A DNA stretch of 64,000 nt from JAPLMI01 sp043798375 (GCA_043798375.1 JAZDOS010000006.1:1-64000), one strand, 5' to 3'; numbered from the stretch's first letter, positions 30,209 to 39,975 are shown. The notes: a model not told the origin generated them from the sequence alone. Numbers and translations: made by a program.

Positions 30209-32031
30209 GGAAACCTCCCTATGTCCGTATGCGGAAAAAATAAGGCCGCGATATACTCATCCATATAATTCGGCTCTACGCTGAGGTCAAGATACGTTAT
30301 GTTCTTATGTATTTCAAACGCCCTTTTGAACGCCTCGTGCGAATTTAACGACATGCGCGAGCCCGCCAGCGACGAATTGCCGACAAATTGATAAACGCTT
30401 CTATCGGTATCCGGCAATAACCCGATAAAAACAGCGTTCTCTATATTAAGGTAATTGCCGAAACCGCCGGCAATGTATATCTTCTTAACCTCCGAGATAC
30501 TCTTGCCGACCTTATTGGTGAGCGCGATTATTGCGCTGTAGATCGCGCCCTTCGAGCGCTTCAGGTTTTCGATATCGTCTTCATTAATCACTATATCCTT
30601 GCCGTTCTCCACCTCATCTTTTGAGGCTATGATGAATTCGGCGCCGGTGCCGGTCACCCGTATTCTGCCGGTCTTATTGTCGCGATTCAATTTTCCGTCT
30701 TTGCCGATAATCCCGGTTTTCAGCATCTGGCATAACAGGTCGATATATCCGGAGCCGCAGATCCCTCTTGGCTTGCCGCCGCCGATCGTATCAAGCGTTA
30801 TCTTGAGGGATTTACCGATTCTCACCTTCTGGATCGCGCCCGCCGTCGCCTTCATGCCGCACGATAATCCGCTTCCTTCAAACGCGGGGCCGGCGCTTGC
30901 GGCCGTCGACATCATCCACTCGGAATTACCCAGCACTATCTCGCCGTTAGTCCCGACGTCGATCAAAAGCGAAAGCTCATCATTATCCGCGAGGCCGCAT
31001 GCCAATACACCCGCTACGACATCGCCGCCGACATACGTCGTCACTCCCGGCAAAAATGACGCCAGCCCTTTCGGATTTGCCTCCACGCCGATCTCCGACA
31101 GGCTTGTGGCCGGAAAACAGGCCGTTGTCGGGATGTACGGCGCCTTCCTTATATTCGCCGGGTCTATTTTCAGAAGGATGTGCATCATCGTCATGTTCCC
31201 GGCAAAGTTTACGCCGTTCACCTCGCCAACCTGCACATTCTGGGATACGCAAAGATCCTCGACGATCTCGTTGATGTTCTCGAGGACCGACTCGTTAAGC
31301 ACCTTTAAACCCCTGGGCTCTGAGGCATAAATTATTCTTGTTATAATATCGGCGCCGTGCGCCGCCTGCTTATTGAAGGCGATTCTGGTGCCCAGTATCT
31401 TTTTTTTATTCAGGTCCACCAGCTGCCCCGTGACGGTCGTCGTTCCGATGTCGAATGCAAAAGCATAATTCGATAAAGAGGTGTTTCCCGGCTCAATAGC
31501 CAGTATCTCTACGGTGTCATCTTTATAACCGACGATTGCCGTTACTTTAAAATTGCTGTCACGAAGAACTTCGCCGAGATGTTTTACGTTGCCAAGTTTT
31601 GTCGACAGGCTCAAGCCCTCGACATCTTTCGCCAATTTGTCCGTTACCCTCTCAAGATCGCTTGAGTTGTCATCCGGCGTCGGCTTCGAGAGCTCAAGGT
31701 ATATCTTTCTTACGAGCGGTGAAAAACGGTATGCCTTCTCTCTTTCAAGCACCACGCCTTTTGTAAATTCTTCGGCTTCGTGGCTTAAAATTAAATGTTC
31801 GTGGGTGGCTCCTTTGGGAACGATTACGTCCAGATCGCTTTCGACGATCGTCTCGCAGGCCAGGACTTCCCTGCGGTTGATGATTACTTTGCACTTGCCG
31901 CACAACCCCTCGCCGCCGCACGACGCATTGAGGACTATCCCGCACTTTATGGCGGCCGTCAACATGTCCGTGCCGCCGGCAACGCGTATTATTTTATTAT
32001 GCGGCGTGAATTTTACCGTATATTCCTGCAT
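30193..32031 (-). CDS. acsV: Reductive activator of the corrinoid iron-sulfur protein (RACo)
   Basis: RACo uses ATP to re-reduce Co(II) in the corrinoid iron-sulfur protein. The 612-residue protein has an N-terminal [2Fe-2S] domain with Cys38, Cys44, Cys47 and Cys59, a linker, then an ASKHA-type ATPase (AFDIGTTTVTGQLVDL, GFAGNMTMMH, LLIDVGTNGEIVLGN, and YIAGGFGNYLNIENAV). It starts 1 base after acsC ends and overlaps cooC by 16 bases. Confidence 0.92.
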   Translation of the reverse strand: MQEYTVKFTPHNKIIRVAGGTDMLTAAIKCGIVLNASCGGEGLCGKCKVIINRREVLACETIVESDLDVIVPKGATHEHLILSHEAEEFTKGVVLEREKAYRFSPLVRKIYLELSKPTPDDNSSDLERVTDKLAKDVEGLSLSTKLGNVKHLGEVLRDSNFKVTAIVGYKDDTVEILAIEPGNTSLSNYAFAFDIGTTTVTGQLVDLNKKKILGTRIAFNKQAAHGADIITRIIYASEPRGLKVLNESVLENINEIVEDLCVSQNVQVGEVNGVNFAGNMTMMHILLKIDPANIRKAPYIPTTACFPATSLSEIGVEANPKGLASFLPGVTTYVGGDVVAGVLACGLADNDELSLLIDVGTNGEIVLGNSEWMMSTAASAGPAFEGSGLSCGMKATAGAIQKVRIGKSLKITLDTIGGGKPRGICGSGYIDLLCQMLKTGIIGKDGKLNRDNKTGRIRVTGTGAEFIIASKDEVENGKDIVINEDDIENLKRSKGAIYSAIIALTNKVGKSISEVKKIYIAGGFGNYLNIENAVFIGLLPDTDRSVYQFVGNSSLAGSRMSLNSHEAFKRAFEIHKNITYLDLSVEPNYMDEYIAALFFPHTDIGRFPSVRL

Positions 32032-32032
32032 C

Positions 32033-33367
32033 TTACTTCAGCCCTCTCAGGTAATTCGGTATCCCGGACGCTTCGCGCGGGCCTACGGCGACAGTCCAAC
32101 CGGATACCTCTTCCAGCTTTCCGCTTAAGACAGAAACATATCCCGGTATGATGACTCTTTTATGCGAAACCATATCTTTTATTCCGCTCTTATCCAATGT
32201 GTCGGCTATCTTTTCCGCCGTAAACTTTTCGGCGGCCCAGGCGGTAAGGACCGACATGCCTTCCGCGTCACAGCAGATTATCCTGGACGGAACTTTGCTC
32301 GATTCGACCTCGCCGGCGACCGTGAAGTACGTTATCGAGAAATTGGTCGTGACGAGAACGGGTGATTGTTCTGTGACCTTGCCTATCTCGTAGATCTTCG
32401 GTTCAACCTGGACGGGCTTCTGGGGGTCCTGATATATATCCTGCCTCGCCACCAGGAGCGGAAACATAAACTCTTTCTTCGTATTCTTTACAATTACGAG
32501 CCCTGCATATTTAAGGACATAGGAAACCGCCTCGGCAAGCTCTTCGGACGGTTCGAGGGAATCCGTAAAAGCCATGAGGGGATATCCGACCGTCCTTATG
32601 TTTTTCCTGAGCGCGGCGCGCCTTGCGAAGGTAAAGACCTGAATGCGCGCGGCCGCGCTCTTTCCCTTAATATTTAAAACTAACTCCTCCACGCCTTTTT
32701 TCTTCGCCCTGTCGGTAAATTCCGCCGCCTCATCCAGATTCGAAGACGTTACGGCAAGAGGCACACCATGTTCTTTGGCCAAATCGATAAAATCATCTAT
32801 TGCGGCAGGGTCTTCGCAGATAATCAGGGGCCTTCTATCTTTGACTATCGCAAGGCCTGCCGATAGAGCCGCGGCATCGGACGAAGAGAGCGCGAGGTTT
32901 AACTTCGTCGCTGACGCGGCCTTGCGGACAGCGCCAAGGAATTTATCCGCCGTCTTCGATGAATTTTTGACACAGACCAGGTTTACCCCTATCGCCTGGC
33001 CGACTCTTTCGAAATGCAGGCCGTTGATTTCAGAAACGGTTTTCGCGATCTCCGCTTCAGTAAGCGTATCTTCGACCAGAATACCTATCGCCGCGGGGTG
33101 ATAGAACTTCTGTTCGTGCCGGTACATCACCGTCTCATTGCCGATCTCGATCTTATTGTGATTTTTTCCGATCGTAACGAGCTTGATCGGAGGCTGGGCC
33201 GCGCTTTCGAGCGCTTCCTTCGCCTGTGCCGTCACGTGCGGGCACTTGTCGAGAGAGGTTTTTTTCTGGGCAAGCGCCATGGCAAACGCCAGGCACGTCG
33301 AAAATCCGCAGTCCTTGCAGTTCGTCTTAGGCAGAAGCTTATATATGTCCAATCCCGATAACGCCAT
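32033..33367 (-). CDS. acsC: CO dehydrogenase/acetyl-CoA synthase corrinoid iron-sulfur protein, large (gamma) subunit
   Basis: AcsC binds a corrinoid and a low-potential [4Fe-4S] cluster. The cluster cysteines are clear: Cys17, Cys20, Cys25 and Cys42 in TNCKDCGFSTCLAFAMAL…DKCPH. The rest (444 residues) has the TIM-barrel and C-terminal cobalamin-binding pieces, including SFTLSVMAFTDSLEP-like LMAFTDSLEPSEELAEAV and FSITYFTVAGEVESS. A 323-base repeat-rich gap separates it from acsB. Confidence 0.95.
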   Translation of the reverse strand: MALSGLDIYKLLPKTNCKDCGFSTCLAFAMALAQKKTSLDKCPHVTAQAKEALESAAQPPIKLVTIGKNHNKIEIGNETVMYRHEQKFYHPAAIGILVEDTLTEAEIAKTVSEINGLHFERVGQAIGVNLVCVKNSSKTADKFLGAVRKAASATKLNLALSSSDAAALSAGLAIVKDRRPLIICEDPAAIDDFIDLAKEHGVPLAVTSSNLDEAAEFTDRAKKKGVEELVLNIKGKSAAARIQVFTFARRAALRKNIRTVGYPLMAFTDSLEPSEELAEAVSYVLKYAGLVIVKNTKKEFMFPLLVARQDIYQDPQKPVQVEPKIYEIGKVTEQSPVLVTTNFSITYFTVAGEVESSKVPSRIICCDAEGMSVLTAWAAEKFTAEKIADTLDKSGIKDMVSHKRVIIPGYVSVLSGKLEEVSGWTVAVGPREASGIPNYLRGLK

Positions 33368-33690
33368 TACTATTCATTCCTTTCCTTACCCCCATAAATG
33401 TCCGCCAGGCCAGGGGGCCTCGCCTAATTTTGATATCAAGGATGTTTAGTTTTAATTAATTTATTTGGTTTCGTCTTGCTCTTATGATAACAATTGCGCC
33501 AATATCTATAGGGGTAATTAAACCTTATCAAAATTTTACGGCTCAACCCCCATGGCCTGTCGGCCATTTACAGTTACGCTTTCTAACCTGGCAATTCTAA
33601 CCAGGTTAGTTTCATTGAAAAATCGCGCGTCCTGAGCGAACCACTCGACACAGCACATTCGACTGCTGTAACGAAAAATTTTACCTCCCC
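33368..33690. repeat. Repeat mosaic between acsB and acsC (323 bp, no gene)
   Basis: This stretch holds several unrelated palindromes: AGGCC/GGCCT near 33405, a TTTTGATA/TATCAAAA pair near 33432/33525, ATGGCC/GGCCAT near 33552, CTAACCTGG/CCAGGTTAG at 33583-33609, and the dispersed 39-base repeat at 33627-33665. No ORF or known riboswitch fold is seen. Confidence 0.7.
33627..33665. repeat. Dispersed repeat, copy 2
   Basis: Thirty-nine bases identical to 21417-21455, here without the opposite arm of the palindrome. It lies just after the acsB stop in transcription order. Confidence 0.85.
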
Positions 33691-35895
33691 CTATACCAGC
33701 GGTTCCATCGAAAGCGCGGGGTGCTTGGCCTGCTCGAGATGGGCGACGAGCGCCGCGGCGTCGGTCGCGATCGTCTCGTCCGCGATCTTGTCAAAAAGAT
33801 CGGGCATTCCAAGCTCTTTCGAGCGCTCTTTTAACTTATCCGCAAGCGCCTCTTTCAATTCCTTCGGCATCCAGACAACGCGTTTCAAGCCGCCCTCTGC
33901 CGATATAAATTTTTTACTGGTTATATAGAGCCTCCCCACCCCAAGAAACCCGGGCGTCTGGCTGCCGCCGCCTACGGAACTGGCAAGCGTCGTAAATTTC
34001 ATCCCTGCCGGCGTCTCACCCGGGTATTCCCTGTTCACGACCATCACGCCGTTCGCCTCCGGCACGATCGCCACGATACACTCGAAGCACCCGCATGACG
34101 TCATCGGCGCGTCCATTAACGAATAGACGGTCATGCGTGAAATCTTCTGGTGGCTGGAATTATGGACGAACTGATTTATGCCCTCCCAGACGCCTTTTAC
34201 GGAATCGATCGCGCTTCCCTTCTTTATAGGCTGATTCCCGCCGGTCGGCGTGATCTCGTGCGCCGCCCTTGCGTCAAGCCACGAATACGCGCCGCACAAG
34301 CCCAGCCTTTCCGGGCTCACCACACAGACGTGGTCGGGCGCGAAACTCTGGCACAAAGTGCAGCTGTAGAACGTGTCGACCGACTCGTCCGTCATGCCCT
34401 GAATTCTCGCGTCCCTGGCGTCAAAAACCGACTTTGCTTCCGGCAATATCTTCAAAACATCCTTCTCGTCCGTATATATGGTCACCTGCACCTTGTCAAC
34501 TATGGCGCCGTATTCGTCTTTGAGTTTTGCGACGAGAATATCGCCGAAATGGCGGATATTGAATCCCGCGCCCCGGGCGTCCTTCGAGATTCTTATCCAG
34601 TTCATATCGCGCTGGCCCATGTGGAATATGCCCATGGCATAATTTAAATATTTATGGATCTGGCGTTCCAGGATGGGCTCAAAATCGGCGCTCATCTTTC
34701 TTCCGGCAACTTCCGCGAGTATACCGAGGGGATAACTTCCCCCCTCGCTCATCTTGTCGATCTCCGGGCCTTTAACGGTTACCTTCCCGTCTTCAACCTC
34801 GTCCATCTTCTTCATCCTCAGGTATTCGAACGCGGCCGAATATTTTCCGCCGAATTGGACGAACATATTCTCTTTTCTTACGCGCTCACCTTCGAAAGCG
34901 GCTGAAAAGGGAACCGGCACCGGAACCGATGCGATCTTTACCTTAATACCGCGCGCCTCTATCGCCTTCCGGACTATCTTCTTATAGTCTTTTTCCTTTA
35001 CCAGGCATTCTTCGTGAGCGCAGACGCCGGGAACCCTTACCTCCGGCAGGTCTAAGTCCGTTATTATCGGAACTCCCGCGGCAAGCGCTCCGGCGCCTGT
35101 CGCGGCCTTCACATCATCGACTCCGCCGAGGAGCATTACAAAAGCCGGCACTCTATTTTTGATGTAATCGACGCATGCGGCCGTATTGCCGGCTTTAATC
35201 CCTCCGAATGTCAGCGCGGCGCGGATGGCAAAATTAAGGACATAGACTATCGAGATCGTATCGCGGCCATAAGGAACAACGTAGGACTCCAAACCCATGT
35301 GGAGCCCGCCTTCTTTTAACTGATCGATGATGCTTATGCCGTCGACACTGCCGCCGACCAGGGTAAGAATATTTCTCTTCTGGAGGTCTCTTACTATATC
35401 TACCGCGGTCTTGGCATCGGGAGCCTTGCCGAGAATTACGCCGATACCCGATATCCTTCCGTCGACAAGCTGTATGCCGAGCGCGCGCAATAGTGTGTCG
35501 GAGAAAAATCCCGGGCATCCTGCCTGAGGCTCCTCACCGTAAAGATATCGAAGCGCGGTTATCACCTCTTCCGAGAGTATCGCCGCAACACCGGCATTCA
35601 GGCTGTCTTTTAAGAAATTGGCCCATTTATCTTCAGCCGGAATGTCCTTTATTATAAGGGTCTTTGCGGTATCTAAAATCTTTTTTGCGTCGGCGAGCGT
35701 CTTCGTCTCGAGGCCTAAAAGCGCGTTTGCCAGCGGAAAATAGAACGCCGTGTCAGGGAACGCTATTTTTGAATCCGCGCCCTTTTCTTTAATAGCCCTG
35801 TCCATGTAACTATCGGCAACGCCTGCGACCGACCTTGCGCCGCTAACCATCAAACCCGCCACAACCTTCACCGTAACCTCCGATGTTTTTGTCAT
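33691..35895 (-). CDS. acsB: CO-methylating acetyl-CoA synthase, beta subunit
   Basis: AcsB joins the methyl group, CO and CoA into acetyl-CoA at its nickel-iron A-cluster. The 734-residue length matches bacterial enzymes. All A-cluster ligands are visible with exact spacing: Cys512-x2-Cys515-x8-Cys524-x9-Cys534 and the Cys601-Gly-Cys603 pair in TSCGCFECIV. The N-terminal domain that docks to CO dehydrogenase is present, although the CO dehydrogenase gene itself is not in the window. It lies 15 bases after metF begins the C1-to-ACS transition. Confidence 0.97.
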   Translation of the reverse strand: MTKTSEVTVKVVAGLMVSGARSVAGVADSYMDRAIKEKGADSKIAFPDTAFYFPLANALLGLETKTLADAKKILDTAKTLIIKDIPAEDKWANFLKDSLNAGVAAILSEEVITALRYLYGEEPQAGCPGFFSDTLLRALGIQLVDGRISGIGVILGKAPDAKTAVDIVRDLQKRNILTLVGGSVDGISIIDQLKEGGLHMGLESYVVPYGRDTISIVYVLNFAIRAALTFGGIKAGNTAACVDYIKNRVPAFVMLLGGVDDVKAATGAGALAAGVPIITDLDLPEVRVPGVCAHEECLVKEKDYKKIVRKAIEARGIKVKIASVPVPVPFSAAFEGERVRKENMFVQFGGKYSAAFEYLRMKKMDEVEDGKVTVKGPEIDKMSEGGSYPLGILAEVAGRKMSADFEPILERQIHKYLNYAMGIFHMGQRDMNWIRISKDARGAGFNIRHFGDILVAKLKDEYGAIVDKVQVTIYTDEKDVLKILPEAKSVFDARDARIQGMTDESVDTFYSCTLCQSFAPDHVCVVSPERLGLCGAYSWLDARAAHEITPTGGNQPIKKGSAIDSVKGVWEGINQFVHNSSHQKISRMTVYSLMDAPMTSCGCFECIVAIVPEANGVMVVNREYPGETPAGMKFTTLASSVGGGSQTPGFLGVGRLYITSKKFISAEGGLKRVVWMPKELKEALADKLKERSKELGMPDLFDKIADETIATDAAALVAHLEQAKHPALSMEPLV

Positions 35896-35910
35896 TATAT
35901 TCTCCGATTT

Positions 35911-36783
35911 TTACAATCCGGCCGCATCCAGGACCTGCGGCACCTTTTTATCCCATCCGATCGGCATTATGTGAATACCTTTACATAAAGGTTTCAATCC
36001 CTTAATAAGCCGCGCGGCTATCTCTATCGATTTAGCGCTCTTGTCTTTCGTCTCTTCCATCTCTTTAATAAGATTATCCGGCACGAATACGCCGGCGACG
36101 TTCTTATTCATGTATTTAGCCATGCCGGCCGATTTTAACAAGACGATACCGGCCATGATCGTCGTATTCAGGTGTTTCGCGCCGTCCAAAAATCTTTTAA
36201 ATAATTCGACGTCGTATACCGCCTGTGTCTGGAAAAATCGCGCTCCGGCGGATATTTTCTTCTCCATCTTGATAATTTCCGGTTCGAGCGGGTCCGCGCC
36301 GGGATTGACCACTGCGCCCATGCAGAATTTTGGCGCGCCGCGAAGCGCATTGCCTTTCATGTCTTTACCTTGTTCCAGGATTTTCGCGACTTCCAGAAGC
36401 TGGACGCTTCCAAGATCGAATACGGGCTTCGCCTCCGGATGGTCTCCCAAACTCGGGTAATCACCCGTCAGTAAAAGCACGTTTTCTATCCCGAGGACGC
36501 TTGCGCTTAACAGGTCCGATTGCAGGGCAAGCCTGTTCCTGTCGCGGCAGGTCATCTGGAATATCGGCTCCATCCCCTCATCTTTCAAAAGATGGCATAT
36601 CGCCATCGAGCCGATCCTCATGACAGAGCTCTGCAGATCCGTCACGTTTATCGCGTCGACCCTTCCTTTTATCAAAAGCGCGTCTTCCAGGACCTCTTTG
36701 ATATCCGTCCCTTTCGGCGGCCCGATCTCGCTCGTCACTACGAATTTACCCTGCTTTATCTTCTCGCAAAAAGTCATCTTCAA
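35911..36783 (-). CDS. metF: 5,10-methylenetetrahydrofolate reductase
   Basis: MetF reduces methylene-THF to methyl-THF in the methyl branch. The 290-residue product has the FAD-barrel motifs FVVTSEIGPPKGTDIKEVLEDA, PIFQMTCRDRNRLALQSDLL, NVLLLTGDYPS and ARFFQTQAVYDVELFKRFL. No MetV zinc protein or Rnf/Hdr-type partner lies beside it, so the electron donor cannot be told. It follows folD across a short hairpin. Confidence 0.93.
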   Translation of the reverse strand: MKMTFCEKIKQGKFVVTSEIGPPKGTDIKEVLEDALLIKGRVDAINVTDLQSSVMRIGSMAICHLLKDEGMEPIFQMTCRDRNRLALQSDLLSASVLGIENVLLLTGDYPSLGDHPEAKPVFDLGSVQLLEVAKILEQGKDMKGNALRGAPKFCMGAVVNPGADPLEPEIIKMEKKISAGARFFQTQAVYDVELFKRFLDGAKHLNTTIMAGIVLLKSAGMAKYMNKNVAGVFVPDNLIKEMEETKDKSAKSIEIAARLIKGLKPLCKGIHIMPIGWDKKVPQVLDAAGL

Positions 36784-36793
36784 CCATCCCTTT

Positions 36794-36820
36794 CTAACCT
36801 GGTTAGATTTGGCAGGTTAG
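36794..36820. repeat. CTAACCTG hairpin between folD and metF
   Basis: CTAACCTG (36794-36801) pairs with CAGGTTAG (36813-36820). The same core occurs at 33583-33609. The right arm contains the TAA stop of folD, so the repeat defines that gene's end. Confidence 0.7.
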
Positions 36821-37677
36821 AGACTCATCTTAAATAGTTCAACCGTATTTCTCATAAGAATCGTGGTCGTAAGCGGCCCGACGCCTCCCGGAACCGGTGT
36901 AATATACGAAGCCTTCTGCGAAGCAGCTTCAAATTCAACATCGCCGACAATTTTATCCCCTATCTTATTAATGCCTACATCTATCACGATAGCGCCTTCC
37001 TTGACCCAATCGCCTTTTACGATGCCGGCCTTGCCGACCGCAACGACGAGTATCTCTGCCCGCTTCACATGGTCCGGCAGTACGCCGCGTTCGCCGGTCC
37101 CGATATGACAGACCGTCGTCGTAGCAAACTTGTTGAGAAGCATTAACGATAGCGGCTTGCCGACTATCTCCGAATGGCCTACAATAACCGCTTCTTTTCC
37201 GTATAAATTTATCTTCGTCGATTCCAAAAGCTCCATCACAGCCATCGCGGTGCACGGGCCTATCTTATAATTTCCCAGCAGGATCCTGCCGAGATTCTCC
37301 GGATGCATCCCCTCGGCGTCTTTAGCGGGGGATATTCCTTTTACAAGCAACTTTCCGTCTATCCCTTTCGGCACGGGTAATTGTAGAATGACAGCGGTAA
37401 CGGCCAAGTCATTATTCAATTCTTTTATCAGGGCTTCCGCCTGCGCCTGCGTAAAAGTTTCCGGGGCGACTTTCAATTCGTATTCGATCCCGAGCGACTC
37501 CGCCGCTTTCTTCTGCGCCTTGACGTAAACCGCGGACGACGCGTTTTCGCCTATCTCGACCGCCAGAAGTTTCGGCGCTCGCTGCCCGCGCCTTACCTTT
37601 AATTCCTCAACTTCAGCCTTAATCTTCGCCTTCAGGCCTTCTGCTATTACTTTACCTTCCAATAACTTTGCCGGCAT
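36817..37677 (-). CDS. folD: Bifunctional methylene-THF dehydrogenase/methenyl-THF cyclohydrolase
   Basis: FolD interconverts formyl-, methenyl- and methylene-THF with NAD(P). The 286 residues have the YVKAQKKAAESLGIEYEL segment with the catalytic Tyr and Lys, QLPVPKGID, PCTAMAVMELLE, VIVGHSEIVGKPL (nucleotide-binding) and TPVPGGVGPLTTTILMRNT. Both FolD and a separate FchA cyclohydrolase are encoded here. The 8-base gap to fchA indicates one operon. Confidence 0.96.
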   Translation of the reverse strand: MPAKLLEGKVIAEGLKAKIKAEVEELKVRRGQRAPKLLAVEIGENASSAVYVKAQKKAAESLGIEYELKVAPETFTQAQAEALIKELNNDLAVTAVILQLPVPKGIDGKLLVKGISPAKDAEGMHPENLGRILLGNYKIGPCTAMAVMELLESTKINLYGKEAVIVGHSEIVGKPLSLMLLNKFATTTVCHIGTGERGVLPDHVKRAEILVVAVGKAGIVKGDWVKEGAIVIDVGINKIGDKIVGDVEFEAASQKASYITPVPGGVGPLTTTILMRNTVELFKMSL

Positions 37678-37685
37678 ATCTTCTC

Positions 37686-38291
37686 CTATTTAATCGCATC
37701 CTCACACATCTCCAGTATCTCTTCCTTTAATTTAGGCATGGTTTTTTCGAGCGGCGCCAAAATCCCATGCACGCTTCCGACGTAGTCCATGTCTTTAATA
37801 TATTTAAGATTGATATAAACATTGTACTTGCCCGAAAAAAACGCCCCTTCGAGCAGTATCGCGGCTATGGCCGTATCGGTAACGAGGTTCTTGTTTCCGA
37901 CGCGCGCAAGTTCCCTGCAGATTCTAAGCATCCCATGCGCAATCTTGCATATTTCGAACGGAACATCGGCGGCTTCCTTGTATATCGCGTCCAGTTCCGG
38001 CGAGTTTTTCGGTAATTCCTTCATAGCCTTCGACAGCTTCCCGTAAGCTTCGACATCCGCATCGACAAGGCGCTCGAGCTCAGCCTTTGCCTCGCTGGCC
38101 CTTACCAGAATATCCGCAAGCTTCTTCTCCTCCTGCTTATACTTAGGATTGCCCACCGTGTAGTTGGCGGCCATCGACATGAGGCCGACCCCTATAGCGG
38201 CGGCCAGGGCAGACGCGCTCCCGCCTCCCGGCGCCGGCGACTTTGCCGCCAGATCGTCAAGATACTCTCTTATCGGCTTATTAATGTACAT
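37686..38291 (-). CDS. fchA: Methenyltetrahydrofolate cyclohydrolase (cyclodeaminase family)
   Basis: The 201-residue protein belongs to the FTCD_C/FchA family: the start IREYLDDLAAKSPAPGGGSASALAAAIGVGLMSMAANYTVG is the folate-binding signature. It hydrolyses methenyl-THF or, in some clostridia, deaminates formimino-THF. Next to fhs and folD, the cyclohydrolase role in the methyl branch is most likely. It starts inside the end of fhs (11-base overlap). Confidence 0.92.
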   Translation of the reverse strand: MYINKPIREYLDDLAAKSPAPGGGSASALAAAIGVGLMSMAANYTVGNPKYKQEEKKLADILVRASEAKAELERLVDADVEAYGKLSKAMKELPKNSPELDAIYKEAADVPFEICKIAHGMLRICRELARVGNKNLVTDTAIAAILLEGAFFSGKYNVYINLKYIKDMDYVGSVHGILAPLEKTMPKLKEEILEMCEDAIK

Positions 38292-39975
38292 ACTTCATCC
38301 TTCCTTTCGCATCTATATCGATCTTTTCGCCTGCGGGATATGCCGGCAGCCCCGGCATTGTGAGCATCTTGCCGCATAACGCGTAAAGAAAACCGGCGCC
38401 TATCGACGGCCTTACATCGCGGATCGGAAGGATAAAATTCTTTGGCGCGCCTTTCAGGTTCGGATCGTGCGATAAAGACAGGGGCGTCTTCGCCATGCAT
38501 ATGGGAAGTTTTGAATACCCGAGCTTCTTAAAAAGGGCTATATTGTCTTCCGCGGCCTTTTCATAATGAACCGACTTCGCCCCGTAAACATCCCTGGCGA
38601 TACGGTCAATCTTGTCCTTTATCGCCATTTCGGACGGGTAGAGAAGGTTGAATCTGGACTTTGTCCTGCACGCCTCTAAACATGCGCGCGCAAGGCCGAT
38701 CCCTCCTCGCGAGCCGAATCTGTAAACATCGCTTGTAACACAATCGAACGCGCCCGCCTCAAGCGCCCTCGCCCTGACATGAGCAACTTCTCTTTCCGTG
38801 TCGGTTGCAAATCTATTTATCGCGACTATGCACGGCAGGCCGTATAGCCTCGTGTTCTCTATCTGTTTTTCAAGGTTAGCGCATCCGTGATCCAGAGCAT
38901 CGAGGTTCTCCCTTTCAAGATCTCTTGAAAGCGGCTTGCCTATAGCCGTCTTGTACATTCCCGAATGCACTTTAAGCGCTCTTATAGACGCCACGAGCAC
39001 CACGGCCTGGGGCGCAAGGCCGCTATATCTACATTTTATATTCACGAATTTCTCCAGCCCGCAATCCGCGCCGAAGCCGGATTCTGTCACGACAAAATCA
39101 GAATGACCGAGCGCGATCCTGTCGGCAAGAACGGAGGAATTACCGTGCGTGATATTCGCGAACGGGCCGGTGTGTACAAAGCATGGCGTGTTTTCTATCG
39201 TCTGGACGAGGTTTGGTTTTATCGCGTCCTTCAGAAGGAGCGCCATCGATCCCGCGACCTTCAGGTCTTCGGCCGTCACGGCCTTGCCGCTTTTTGAGAC
39301 CGCGACGACGATCCTGGCGACCATCTTCCTCATATCCGCGATCGATTCGGTCAGCGCCAGGATCGCCATTATCTCGCTTGCCGCGGTAATGCAGAATCCG
39401 GTATCCCGCTCGAATCCGGAAACGCCCGCGCCGAGAGCGATCCGCACATTTCTCAAAGCGCGGTCGTTTACGTCTACGACGCGCCTCCAGTAAATCCTTT
39501 TCGGATCGATATTGAGCCTGTTATCCCTGTAAAGGCTGTTATCGAGAAATGACGCGCAAAGATTGTGCGCCTGACTTACGGCATGAATGTCGCCGGTGAG
39601 ATGCAGGTTGATATCTTCCATCGGCAGGACCTGGGAATACCCCCCGCCCAGGCCGCCGCCTTTTATTCCGAAGAACGGTCCGATGGACGGCTGCCTGATG
39701 GTCGCTATAGACTTCTTCCCGAGCCTGTTTAGCGCCATGGAAAGGCCGACAGTGGTAACGGTCTTCCCTTCGCCCAAAGGCGTCGGGGTAATGCCGGTCA
39801 CGACTATGTAATTAGCTTTATATTTTGCGGGCTTTTCTTTGACTAGGTCGAGAGATACTTTGGCCTTGTATCTTCCGTATAATTCGAGGTATTTCGATGG
39901 GATACCAAGGTATGACGCTATTCTGGTAATAGGTTTTAGTTTGGCTCGTTGGGCTATTTCGATGTCCGGTTTCAT
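38281..39975 (-). CDS. fhs: Formate--tetrahydrofolate ligase
   Basis: Fhs activates formate with ATP to formyl-THF, the first folate step of the methyl branch. The 564 residues have the P-loop TPLGEGKTVTTVGLSMAL near residue 66, IRQPSIGPFFGIKGGGLGGGYSQVLPMEDINLH, and GFGADCGLEKFVNIKCR. Length is normal. It is the first gene of the C1 block; the 162-base stretch upstream contains repeats but no recognised riboswitch. Confidence 0.97.
   Translation of the reverse strand: MKPDIEIAQRAKLKPITRIASYLGIPSKYLELYGRYKAKVSLDLVKEKPAKYKANYIVVTGITPTPLGEGKTVTTVGLSMALNRLGKKSIATIRQPSIGPFFGIKGGGLGGGYSQVLPMEDINLHLTGDIHAVSQAHNLCASFLDNSLYRDNRLNIDPKRIYWRRVVDVNDRALRNVRIALGAGVSGFERDTGFCITAASEIMAILALTESIADMRKMVARIVVAVSKSGKAVTAEDLKVAGSMALLLKDAIKPNLVQTIENTPCFVHTGPFANITHGNSSVLADRIALGHSDFVVTESGFGADCGLEKFVNIKCRYSGLAPQAVVLVASIRALKVHSGMYKTAIGKPLSRDLERENLDALDHGCANLEKQIENTRLYGLPCIVAINRFATDTEREVAHVRARALEAGAFDCVTSDVYRFGSRGGIGLARACLEACRTKSRFNLLYPSEMAIKDKIDRIARDVYGAKSVHYEKAAEDNIALFKKLGYSKLPICMAKTPLSLSHDPNLKGAPKNFILPIRDVRPSIGAGFLYALCGKMLTMPGLPAYPAGEKIDIDAKGRMKYVH

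Noticed and set aside
33368..33690. Cobalamin or other riboswitch between acsB and acsC
   Set aside because: The corrinoid context made this worth checking, but no B12-box-like sequence was seen; the region is a mosaic of short palindromes.
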